Origin: a virus
Direction: 5' to 3' (one strand)
IMG/VR virus record: IMGVR_UViG_3300047157_000159
Span: 1 to 36,202 of that record
DNA length: 36,202 nucleotides
The translations under genes and the position numbers were made by a program. The notes beneath the pieces were generated by a model. That model was not told the origin of the DNA. It saw only the letters and a program-made list of their open reading frames with translations, and ran no database searches. Numbering within the stretch: position 1 is the stretch's first letter; every line of letters begins with the position of its first letter. Positions 16,803 to 25,558 of this stretch are shown here, in pieces.

Positions 16803-18535
16803 TGGCACAGCCGACTAATCAATTCACGATAAGAGGCAATGGCTTTCAGGGCTTAAACACTGAGATGAGTCCTATTGGCTCCGATCCCAGCTATGCCCTG
16901 TTAGCCGATAACTGCGTGATTGACAGGGTAGGGCGTATTGCCGCTAGGGAGGCATTTGCTTCAGAAGCCGGTCTTGGGACAAGCATTTGGAGCAATACAG
17001 ACCTGACAGACATTTCCGCTCATTACACTAATGACGGGTATAACAGCTATGAGCCACACCCTGTCTGTACTATTTTAAATGGAACCTATTTCCCCGAAGA
17101 AACAACGGTAGAGCGATCTACATGGGGCGGCGTCGAGACAATGGACGAGGTTGGAATCGATAGCGATCAGCCCTATGAGTACACGCTGGGATGGGAGGAG
17201 AATGGTCAGATCAACCCCTGTACCTACCCCTCTATTAACACCGCTGGCTTAGAGAGATCCCTGTACGTCCACTTTAAGGAGGATTTATTCCTGTTTAGCA
17301 GGGGTAACAGCTTCCTCAAATATGACGGAAATGGTGGCTGGGAGGACGTTACTTATACCCCTCCTCAGACTGACAGTGGAAACATAGTTGATAAGATTGA
17401 TGGCGATGTGGCTATCTCTGCTTATGGTCGGCTATGGGTATCTGGGGTTGATGGCGACTACCAGACTATCTACTACTCCAGCCTGCTGAGAGAAGACCAG
17501 TGGTATGACGGGCAGGGAACCCCTGATGATGCTCAGAACACGGCAGGCATTATCAATGTCTCAGAGTATTGGCCCGTAGATTTTGACCAGATAGTCAATA
17601 TCCATGCCCATAACGGGTTCCTGATAGTTCTTGGTCGCCGCTCTATTCTGATCTATGCCAACGCTAATACAGGCGATCCTGCTGGTGAGAATGGTATTCA
17701 GCTTCAAGACGCCATATCTAATGTGGGTCTGGTGGAGCGTGACGCTATCTGCAACATTGGTACAGATGTCATGTTCTGCGATGACACCGGCCTGAGAAGT
17801 TTAGCCAGGGTAATCCAAGAGAAATCCACGCCGATTGGCGAGCCGTCCATGAATGTTAAGCGTGAGTTCATGGATATGATTCAAGAAGAGGAGAGGTCTG
17901 CCGCTCTAGTGAAGGGCATTAAGATGGCCTACTTCCCCTCTAAGTCCCTAGTGGTTTGTTTGTTCAGAACTAGTGGCACTGCTTACACATTCTCTACTGA
18001 GAGGCCATCAAGCACTGGCGGGGCAAAGACTACCCGCTGGACTGACTGTCATTACGCCGCAATGTATTTCGCAGAAGACTCCGATATTGGCAGGCCCTAC
18101 CTTGCCGGTCTAAACAACAGGGGCGTCCTGAGATACGAGGGCTTTAATAGCCCAGAGCCTTACAGGCTCGGCTTTGAATCTGTGGCCCTGGGTATTACTC
18201 AAAACTCAATACAGAACATCATACCTAAGAGCGTTATCTACGTTGTCTTATCACCCGCAGTGCCAGTTGACTCTCGCGCTAGGTGGGGCTTTGGCGCCTT
18301 CCTTGATTACCACTACGACTTCCGCATTCAGCCAGAAGGCACTACGGAGTGGGGCGTAGCCCAGTTTGGCCTTGATGAGTATGTCGGGGGAAGGCCCGGA
18401 ATATGGACAGAGAAGGTCAACACTATAGGCGCGGGTGAGTTCCTGCGCGTTGGACTAGAAATTGAAATCAATGGCAGCTCGTTTGCCATACAGGAGATAG
18501 CAGTGAATACAGCAGTTGGGAGGATAGCGGCGTGA
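16802..18535 (+). CDS. Tail tube protein B / nozzle (gp12-like)
   Basis: This 577-residue protein contains GFQGLNTEMSPIGSDPSYA and LADNCVIDRVGRIAAREAF near the N-terminus, typical of podovirus tail nozzle proteins, and long beta-rich segments (LWVSGVDGDYQTIYYS, GFLIVLGRRSILIY) consistent with a propeller-like fold. T7 gp12 is longer (about 790 residues). It would form the distal tail tube next to the adaptor encoded just upstream. It starts on the stop of that gene. Confidence 0.85.
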   Translation: MAQPTNQFTIRGNGFQGLNTEMSPIGSDPSYALLADNCVIDRVGRIAAREAFASEAGLGTSIWSNTDLTDISAHYTNDGYNSYEPHPVCTILNGTYFPEETTVERSTWGGVETMDEVGIDSDQPYEYTLGWEENGQINPCTYPSINTAGLERSLYVHFKEDLFLFSRGNSFLKYDGNGGWEDVTYTPPQTDSGNIVDKIDGDVAISAYGRLWVSGVDGDYQTIYYSSLLREDQWYDGQGTPDDAQNTAGIINVSEYWPVDFDQIVNIHAHNGFLIVLGRRSILIYANANTGDPAGENGIQLQDAISNVGLVERDAICNIGTDVMFCDDTGLRSLARVIQEKSTPIGEPSMNVKREFMDMIQEEERSAALVKGIKMAYFPSKSLVVCLFRTSGTAYTFSTERPSSTGGAKTTRWTDCHYAAMYFAEDSDIGRPYLAGLNNRGVLRYEGFNSPEPYRLGFESVALGITQNSIQNIIPKSVIYVVLSPAVPVDSRARWGFGAFLDYHYDFRIQPEGTTEWGVAQFGLDEYVGGRPGIWTEKVNTIGAGEFLRVGLEIEINGSSFAIQEIAVNTAVGRIAA

Positions 18536-18563
18536 GCTTACTAACATACAGGAGTGCATTCTA

Positions 18564-19682
18564 ATGGGACCGGGACCGAATGGGATGAATCCCAACAACT
18601 CACCCATAGCTGGCGGTGGGTCTAGTTTCTTTGGAGATGTGCTTGGCGGGCTAGGCGGCTGGCTAGGTGAAAACGCCTCTGGCTTGGCTAGCGTCGGGAG
18701 CATTGCTGGGGCATTAAATAACGCTTCAGACATACGTGACCTTGGCTACGCACAGCAACAGTATCTGGAGGGCATGGGGCAAAACCTCAACCAAAACACT
18801 GCATTCCAAGGATACGGTGTGACCTCTGGTACTGGTGATAATCAGATCTCAGGCGGGGTCACTGTAGATCCTAATACGGGTCAGGCAATGACCAACCTGG
18901 GTATTGGTGTTAATCAAGATATGTATAACAACGGTCAGTCCAATGTTCAGGGTGGAATGGCCGGAATAAGTAATTACGGTGGTCAGACGCCAATCAATTA
19001 CTCGCCGCAAACACAGCAGGCAATGGATATGTCCTTAGCTGATCCCTCCCAAAGACAGGGGGAGATATTCAACCAGCTAATGGCTATGCAGAATCCCATG
19101 CTTGATGCTCAGCAAGCTCAACAGCAGGCCCGTGAACACGCTATGGGTCGTGGTGGGGTGATGGGCAGTGCTTATGGTGGCACAGCAGAAGATGCGGCTA
19201 TGGCTAAGGCTAGGGCGCAGGCGGCCAATGAAGCCTCTCTTGGGGCCATGAAGCAGGCTGACGCAGAGCGCACAATGTTTGGTCAGATGGGTGCGGCCTA
19301 TGGTCAGCTAGGCAATCAGGCTATGGCTACCGGCGGTGACTTGTCAGCCAAGCTAGCTCAGATGGGCATGGATCAGCAGAAGATGGCTTATCTCCCAATG
19401 CAGATGCAGATGGAGTTGATGGGTCTGGGTCAGGCTAATAGCTCTATGCAACAGACGGGCCAGCTAACAGGCCAAGACTATCTGGCACAGCTTGGATTGG
19501 GTGGCGTGAACGCCAACATCAACGCACAGAAAGTATCGTCTGAATTGATGGGCAACTTGTACAACTCTGTCCTATCCAACCTTGGCGGCGCAAGCGGCAG
19601 TGAGGGGGATAGCGTGTCAGGTATTGGTGGTCTTCTGTCGTCTATTGGCGGTGGGTTAGACAGCATCATTGATCTTTTTTAA
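18564..19682 (+). CDS. Internal virion (ejection) protein, gp14-like
   Basis: This 372-residue protein has a strong AGGAG at nine bases. The first 90 residues are Gly/Asn-rich with a hydrophobic stretch (FGDVLGGLGGWLGENASGLA); the centre is Gln/Ala-rich and helical, with QQAREHAMGRGGVMGSAYGG, a motif typical of podovirus gp14-like ejection proteins; the end is Gly/Ser-rich and hydrophobic (GIGGLLSSIGGGLDSIIDLF). Such proteins leave the head first and help form the channel across the host envelope. Its place after the tail tube genes and before the very large internal proteins agrees with this. Confidence 0.75.
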   Translation: MGPGPNGMNPNNSPIAGGGSSFFGDVLGGLGGWLGENASGLASVGSIAGALNNASDIRDLGYAQQQYLEGMGQNLNQNTAFQGYGVTSGTGDNQISGGVTVDPNTGQAMTNLGIGVNQDMYNNGQSNVQGGMAGISNYGGQTPINYSPQTQQAMDMSLADPSQRQGEIFNQLMAMQNPMLDAQQAQQQAREHAMGRGGVMGSAYGGTAEDAAMAKARAQAANEASLGAMKQADAERTMFGQMGAAYGQLGNQAMATGGDLSAKLAQMGMDQQKMAYLPMQMQMELMGLGQANSSMQQTGQLTGQDYLAQLGLGGVNANINAQKVSSELMGNLYNSVLSNLGGASGSEGDSVSGIGGLLSSIGGGLDSIIDLF

Positions 19683-19691
19683 GGAGTAATC

Positions 19692-21326
19692 ATGGCCTAT
19701 TCAAGACCGGGGCGATCTATGGCTGGCAACCTTACGGGGTTGCTGGGTTCTATTGGCGACACCATAGGTGAGATGGGCAAGCCTGGAGAGCAGTATGTAG
19801 ATACTTTCCGTAGGAGCATGGCCCCCACGCCACAGATGGATGACTCAAAAAGCCTTCAAGAATATGCTTCTTGGGCGAGGCGCAATGGCTATGAAACAGA
19901 AGCCGATAAATACATGGCCTTGGCTTTGACGCAAAAAGAGACTGAAAAGGCTGAGGCTAAAGATGCACGGAGAGCTACTGTTTTAGCTGACGGAGCAAAG
20001 TCAGTAGTCAGTTCTAAGGGTCTTGGTGCGGAAGGTGATGTAAGGGCGCTAAACCTGAACATGGATAACCTAAAACTTCAGTTAAAGGCCGCTGAAAAGG
20101 CAGGAGACTCTGGCTTGGTGCAGAGCATAACCCAGCAAATGGCTACTGTTGCTAGCGAAATACCTGGAGCTATGACTGTAAAGGCAAGAAAAGGTGCCGC
20201 CGCTATTGATACCTATAAAGCCATGCTTGATGAGATGCCAGCAGATGACCCCCGAAGAGAGGGGTTACAAAAAGCACTGGATTATTTGAAGAGCGATCCA
20301 GATGTACAGGCGGCACACAGAACCCTACAGAAAGATCAGATGTCTGTTGAAGCCGCCGAGCTAAGCATTACTCAGGCTGAGCAAGCCATTGAAGAAAATG
20401 TTTATGATGTGAGCAGAAGGGAGCAAGAGGAGCAGTTAGAGGCGCTTAGGCTGGATAACGCCTACAACACGGCTGTTGCTCAGAGGGCCGCCGCCGAAAA
20501 CCGCGCTAATGAAACGCAAGGTAAAACTTATGCAGGCAACCTGGCCTCGCAGGGTATCTATGACCCAAGCAAGCTACCTAAAGATCTTGACCCTTCTGTT
20601 CGCGCTCATGCTGTTGAATATCTAAACAAGGAAAGGCAGGCGCAAGAGCAAGCTAATAGCATGGCAAAGGGCAAGTTAACTCCCTTCTACGACAGCACAG
20701 CTAGGGGTCTTGCATACGAAGATGACGGGGTTACTGTTAAGAATGCTCCGTTAGCCGCGCTAATTACTGAGTACGACAGAGTCCATTCTCAAGACACGCT
20801 AAACCCAGTGGAGGCTACAAGGATTACAGGCTTGATACACAATGCTGTTAAGGGTTATCAGGAGAAAGCCCTTGCTGGAGTTGGTGACACTAAGTATCAG
20901 GCGGCTGGACAGCTTGCGGCATTTAGAGATCTGCCTAACACAGACGGCTTGTTTGAAGGCTCTACCTACAAGACGGCCCTTGAGGACGAGACTGCATTTA
21001 ATGAGATGCGTAATGGCCTAGCTACCTACATGACTGAGAACGGTATCACTGAGTTCAAGACGGTCACTGAGTTGTATAACGCCATGGATGCGGTAGCCCC
21101 AACCTTGGCTAACAGTGACGCATGGAAGGAGGTAACTAATCAAAATGAGAGGATTAGAGATCAAGCCAAGCAGGACTTTGATCGTCAGTTTGCCGCAAGC
21201 AAAAGTGCTTATGTTGAGCAGTACACAGCCGCTCAGATAGAGGCTATCCCCGCATGGAAAGACTACCCCGAAGAGCTTAAGAGTGCCGCCGCAGATCAGT
21301 TCCAAACTGAGGTGGATACTGACTGA
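19692..21326 (+). CDS. Internal virion protein, gp15-like (N-terminal part)
   Basis: AAGGAG precedes the ATG. The 544-residue product is almost entirely alpha-helical and charged, as for T7 gp15-like ejection proteins, with MAPTPQMDDSKSLQEYASWARRNGYETEADKY near its start recalling that group (quoted in part: SLQEYASWARRNGYETEADK). It ends in TGA with the next frame (+1) open across the stop; joining them would give about 880 residues, nearer the usual gp15 size of about 750 or more. It may therefore be one gene read through a frame change, or two proteins. Confidence 0.7.
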   Translation: MAYSRPGRSMAGNLTGLLGSIGDTIGEMGKPGEQYVDTFRRSMAPTPQMDDSKSLQEYASWARRNGYETEADKYMALALTQKETEKAEAKDARRATVLADGAKSVVSSKGLGAEGDVRALNLNMDNLKLQLKAAEKAGDSGLVQSITQQMATVASEIPGAMTVKARKGAAAIDTYKAMLDEMPADDPRREGLQKALDYLKSDPDVQAAHRTLQKDQMSVEAAELSITQAEQAIEENVYDVSRREQEEQLEALRLDNAYNTAVAQRAAAENRANETQGKTYAGNLASQGIYDPSKLPKDLDPSVRAHAVEYLNKERQAQEQANSMAKGKLTPFYDSTARGLAYEDDGVTVKNAPLAALITEYDRVHSQDTLNPVEATRITGLIHNAVKGYQEKALAGVGDTKYQAAGQLAAFRDLPNTDGLFEGSTYKTALEDETAFNEMRNGLATYMTENGITEFKTVTELYNAMDAVAPTLANSDAWKEVTNQNERIRDQAKQDFDRQFAASKSAYVEQYTAAQIEAIPAWKDYPEELKSAAADQFQTEVDTD

Positions 21327-21330
21327 TCCT

Positions 21331-22350
21331 GTGTCATTAGCTAGCTTTAGGCAGTTAGACATTGATCCCTCTCTCTATGCTCAGAACATTGTTTTAGATG
21401 CTGACGTAACCAGACAGATTGAATCATCTGGAGGTTTGAATCTATCAAATCTGCTGACGACTGCTAGGGGCGATTATCAAATTACCAAAGATACCTTGCC
21501 CACATTGCTTCAGAGCTACCTAAATACAGCTAGTGAAGAAGGGATTGAATTGCCAGCTTGGATCTTGGAAGCGGCAGATGCTTACACTGAAAAAGCTGTA
21601 ACAAAAGAAAACCTACCCAGACTTTTGCAAAGCTTCATGAATCAGAAGTTTGCTGATGGGCAGGAGATTCCTCAATGGGCGCTAAATGCCGCTAATGCAA
21701 AAGAGGTTACCGGACGAGAAAGAGAAAGCTGGAATGAGCGGGGGATCTCTCATTTTGTAGGCTCGAATATTTCAAAACCAGAAGACCTTACCAAGTCACA
21801 GCTAGAAGCCTTGACGCCAGAGCGTGACAAGCTGATGAGGGGCGAGAACTACACCACAGACCCAATGGATCTTGAGCCTTGGCAACAAAGAGTCCTGTAC
21901 GCTAATGGTAAGAACAGAAGCATCAATGAAAACGGCGACCAACAGGTATACAGGGACGGTATACAGCAGGGTGATACAAATGTTTTCACTGATATGTATA
22001 TGGATCACTGGCATAGAGGGAACAGATTTTCTGAAGCCGAACTAAATGCAATGTCAGATGGCGGGGCAAGGGTAAGGGCAGAAATAGACGCCGCAAGGAA
22101 CAGGGCTACTGAAAAATACACTGAAGCTAAGCCAGAGTTTTTTACTAATCAAGATTCTAATTTAAACAGCCCTGAGAAACGCCCTAGCAATCCTGCTGTA
22201 GAGCTAGGCAATCTCAACATTGAAGACTATGACCCTGAGTCAGCCCCTCTTGGCGAAAGAGGTTTTGATTTTGATAAGGCAAACAGGGGAATGCTGTCAG
22301 AGATGAGCAAGACTACTGACCTGCCAGCGTACCAGAAAGAGCGGCGCTGA
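21331..22350 (+). CDS. Internal virion protein, gp15-like C-terminal part or separate protein
   Basis: This frame is +1 relative to the preceding gene. I choose GTG at 21331, five bases after the upstream TGA, as a reinitiation start; an in-frame GTG at 21283 lies inside the upstream gene. The product has two related helical units of about 35 residues: LPTLLQSYLNTASEEGIELP and LPRLLQSFMNQKFADGQEIP, each followed by an Ala/Asn-rich helix. It ends YQKERR at TGA while the +1 frame continues with clear coding character into the next gene. Function is inferred from place between ejection proteins. Confidence 0.65.
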   Translation: MSLASFRQLDIDPSLYAQNIVLDADVTRQIESSGGLNLSNLLTTARGDYQITKDTLPTLLQSYLNTASEEGIELPAWILEAADAYTEKAVTKENLPRLLQSFMNQKFADGQEIPQWALNAANAKEVTGRERESWNERGISHFVGSNISKPEDLTKSQLEALTPERDKLMRGENYTTDPMDLEPWQQRVLYANGKNRSINENGDQQVYRDGIQQGDTNVFTDMYMDHWHRGNRFSEAELNAMSDGGARVRAEIDAARNRATEKYTEAKPEFFTNQDSNLNSPEKRPSNPAVELGNLNIEDYDPESAPLGERGFDFDKANRGMLSEMSKTTDLPAYQKERR

Positions 22351-22519
22351 GATTCTTAGTCCGGCTAGTGTAGATGCTAGGCGCAGGAGTGGTGCTGAGA
22401 TCCTAAGAGAGCAACAGGCTCAGTCATCTAGGGTTGACCCTACCCCACCACCACTTCCTCCAAGGGGGCAGGCAGAGCCAAGACTAGAATCAGAGCTAGC
22501 GGCGGCACAGGCTGAAGCT
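22307..22519 (+). other. Coding extension of the next gene without a start codon
   Basis: The frame of the 22520 gene is open back to 22307 and looks translated: it contains RKSGAEILSPASVDARRRSG followed by a second SGAEIL, then a Pro-rich linker TPPPLPPRG and a helix ESELAAAQAEA leading into the ATG at 22520. There is no ATG, GTG or TTG in this stretch. The preceding gene overlaps it one frame back. Either a base is extra near 22336-22339 (AAA to AA would fuse the frames as YQKSGAEIL), or the ribosome shifts +1, or a rare start such as ATT is used. Confidence 0.6.
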
Positions 22520-25500
22520 ATGGTTCCCGATGATGATTGGGTTGCCGGCCCTAACGCAATCCTTGAGGAGCCAAAGCCCAGTGACGGGAAGAGGGGCTGG
22601 ATGGAGCCGGTTGCAATGACCGCCGAAAAGCCTGAGTTGTCTAACCCTGCCGAGCTTAGCGTTGACATGAGCGCTGTATTTCAGGCGGCTAGGGCGCAAA
22701 GCGAGAAGGATAGAACGCAAAAGCAGGGGATAGTTCGCTCCGTAATGGAGGGTGCGACCTTTGATTTGTATGACGAAGCCAGTGCATACCTTGAGTCTAA
22801 GCAGACGGGTCTTCCTTATGAGATCGCTAGAGCAGGGTACAACTTAGAGCAGGAAAAGTTTGAGCAGATGAACCCCAACCTGTCTATGGGTTTAGAGCTA
22901 ACCTCCTCGCTGGTCCCTGGCGTTGGGGGCTTCAAGGCCCTAGAGACTGCATCGAAGATGGTTAACAGAGCGAGGCAGACGCGCAGGGTTAACGCCGGAA
23001 AAGAATCAATTACATATCAGCCCAACAGTAAGGTTGTTGTTAGGAAGGGCGCTGACGGAAAGCCAGAGCGGGTCACTGTATTTCCAGATCCAAAGCCTGT
23101 AACTATTGCTGAAGACTTAGGTAACGGTAGGGTACTAATTAAAGATGGCAACCTTACATACCCCGTAAACAGGACATCACTAGCCAAGCAGTCAACAAGA
23201 GCAGAAGTAGAGGCCGCTAGTAACGCTACGTTAGGCGTCATAGAGGGTGGTTTCTGGGGCTTTAACGCAGGTGAAGATGGCGACAGGATACAGAGCGCGG
23301 TGGTTGGTGGCGTTGCAGGTCTTGCTATGGGCAAGGCCATTGATATGTTCAAGGCCCCTAAGTACAACAACATAGGCTCTGAAGCTGATGACGAGATGAT
23401 GGCAATATCTGGCAAGTATATGCCTGATACTGTGCAGAGCATCCGAATGCAGGCAGGCAGGGCGCTACAAGAAGCGCAAGACGCTAGGGCTAATCCGATA
23501 CAGGATGATGGTGTGGCGGCTATGTTTGGTGAGGCCGCTCCTGCTCCAGCCCCCTTCAGCTACTTAGATCAGTTCACCGAATCTCCGCTAGCCAAGAAGG
23601 AGAAGCGTACTGGCCTTGCTGGTACATGGGACTCTGCTGTAGAGAAATATAAGGAGGTTGCGTTAGGTGTCAGTGACAGGATCATGCTGGACTTCAGCCC
23701 CCAATGGGGCGCTAGGTTGCAAACGGCAGACGAGACTGCATTAAGAACGCTTGCCAGAGAGGTGTCGGTATTTGTTGATCCGATTACTGATGTGCTGGAC
23801 TTGGAAATAAAAGACCTACATTTTCGGGGGATGATGCTGGACTACGCGAAGGGCGAGCAAAGCCTTGAGGCAGTAAAGGCATACGTTCGCCAGGAGTTAG
23901 GCGAAGACATGGCTCAAAAGTTTCAGAGGTACATCATCTGGGCTGACGGCAAGAACCAGCAACACATAATGGAGGTGACAGGGAGAAGCTATGACGCCCC
24001 TAGCTACCTAAGCACCCGACTTTCTCCCAAGAAGAAGGCCGAGAAAGGCACCATGGATAGGGACTTTGATTTGCCTGACGACCCCGGCCTTATGAGTAGG
24101 AGCCGTGGCAACTACAAAGACAACAAGATTGATGAGTATGATGTTGTTGACCCCTCTGACTATATGCCAGTGCTGTCTACCAATATGCGCCGGATCATGA
24201 ACAACGAGCGCCTAGTTCAAATATCCAGAAAGATGAATATGCCGACCGTAAAGAATATGGAAACGGCAGATGACTTCTTTGCCGCAATGGAGCGTCACGT
24301 TATTGACATGGGGTTAGACGCGGACCTTGCTAGGCGCGGCTCATTGCTTGTTAAAGAAAATCTAGTAGGTCAGATCAGGTCGCCGGCCCAGTGGATACAA
24401 GCACTCAACAGCTTTGGTTATGCCACCACGCTTGCTGGCCCGATGTCAGCACTGCTTAACCTGCACGATCCTATGGTTGCCAGCGTTAAGTATGGGTTCC
24501 GCAACACAATGAAAGGCGCGGCTCAGCCTGCTTACGACGTTCGGGGTAGAGGTATTGACCAGAACGTAGGTGAGTTTATGAACAAGGTCGTGGATATGTA
24601 CTCCAATGACCGCGCGGGCTTTGAGGCAATGATTGCAGACGCCGCCAGGAACGGCACTGATTGGTTGATGAAAGGCTCTGGCTTTGCCGCTATGGATAAC
24701 ATGGGTAAGTCAGGAACTATCAAGGCCATACTCAATCATGCTTCTGAGGTTGCGGCTAAAGACTCAAAGACAAAATGGAAGAACGCTAGAGAGCAGTTTA
24801 CTGATGGCAGGCTGGCTAGGCAGTGGGGATTTTATTTTAACAAGGCAGAGCTAGCCATCATTCAGAAAGAGCTAATGAAGCATGGATCTGACTTTACTAA
24901 GTACAGCGGTCAGGCTGGCAAGTTACTTGAAGAGCTAGGCTTTGCTGGTCTAGGTCAACAGCAGTTGATTAGCGGTATGGGCCGGCCTGCTTCATGGGCT
25001 AGGCATCCTAACCTCCGTCCCATGTGGGCGCTAAGAGGATTTGCCATCAAGCAACAGGCTCTCATTATGCGAGAGATCATGTTTAACATTGCTAACGGCA
25101 GAACAGATGAAGCCCTAAAGTTTATGGCTAGGTATATAGCGTTAGCCGCTGGCTCTTTCGGATTGCTGAATGAGTCTAGGCAGTGGGTGTTTGGAGATGG
25201 CGAGGCATCGTTCCCAGGATTTATACAGAGCGCGGCAGATCAGGTTGTCTCTACCCTGTCACTTAACACTGTTGGCTTGAATGACTACCAGTATGGCCGG
25301 CTAATGGAGAGCGGACCTATACCTGTGCTTGCTGAATCCTTATTGCCTTTGCCTGCAACTAGGGCATGGGACATAGGGAAGGCTACCTATCAAGGCATTA
25401 CCGATCCCACCAAGCCGCTTAGAACAGAAGTAATTAATGAAACACCAATACTTCGTCAGCCATTTAACGCTATTCAGAACTTAGCGGAGAACACTGACAT

Positions 25501-25558
25501 TGTTCCACAGCCGCTAGAGGATCTTGAGAAGCGCATCAGACCTGGAGAGCAACGATAA
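22520..25558 (+). CDS. Very large internal virion (ejection) protein, gp16-like
   Basis: From the ATG at 22520 it has 1012 residues; coding probably begins further upstream. An acidic N-terminus is followed by VMEGATFDLYDEASAYLES and ELTSSLVPGVGGF, then long helical regions. The C-terminal third (NSFGYATTLAGPMSALLNLH, RGFAIKQQALIMREIMFNI, ARYIALAAGSFGLL) has hydrophobic helices typical of the channel-forming part of large ejection proteins in marine and T7-like podoviruses. No lytic transglycosylase motif, present in T7 gp16, was found. It would be carried in the head and injected with DNA. It overlaps the next gene (TAATG). Confidence 0.75.
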   Translation: MVPDDDWVAGPNAILEEPKPSDGKRGWMEPVAMTAEKPELSNPAELSVDMSAVFQAARAQSEKDRTQKQGIVRSVMEGATFDLYDEASAYLESKQTGLPYEIARAGYNLEQEKFEQMNPNLSMGLELTSSLVPGVGGFKALETASKMVNRARQTRRVNAGKESITYQPNSKVVVRKGADGKPERVTVFPDPKPVTIAEDLGNGRVLIKDGNLTYPVNRTSLAKQSTRAEVEAASNATLGVIEGGFWGFNAGEDGDRIQSAVVGGVAGLAMGKAIDMFKAPKYNNIGSEADDEMMAISGKYMPDTVQSIRMQAGRALQEAQDARANPIQDDGVAAMFGEAAPAPAPFSYLDQFTESPLAKKEKRTGLAGTWDSAVEKYKEVALGVSDRIMLDFSPQWGARLQTADETALRTLAREVSVFVDPITDVLDLEIKDLHFRGMMLDYAKGEQSLEAVKAYVRQELGEDMAQKFQRYIIWADGKNQQHIMEVTGRSYDAPSYLSTRLSPKKKAEKGTMDRDFDLPDDPGLMSRSRGNYKDNKIDEYDVVDPSDYMPVLSTNMRRIMNNERLVQISRKMNMPTVKNMETADDFFAAMERHVIDMGLDADLARRGSLLVKENLVGQIRSPAQWIQALNSFGYATTLAGPMSALLNLHDPMVASVKYGFRNTMKGAAQPAYDVRGRGIDQNVGEFMNKVVDMYSNDRAGFEAMIADAARNGTDWLMKGSGFAAMDNMGKSGTIKAILNHASEVAAKDSKTKWKNAREQFTDGRLARQWGFYFNKAELAIIQKELMKHGSDFTKYSGQAGKLLEELGFAGLGQQQLISGMGRPASWARHPNLRPMWALRGFAIKQQALIMREIMFNIANGRTDEALKFMARYIALAAGSFGLLNESRQWVFGDGEASFPGFIQSAADQVVSTLSLNTVGLNDYQYGRLMESGPIPVLAESLLPLPATRAWDIGKATYQGITDPTKPLRTEVINETPILRQPFNAIQNLAENTDIVPQPLEDLEKRIRPGEQR

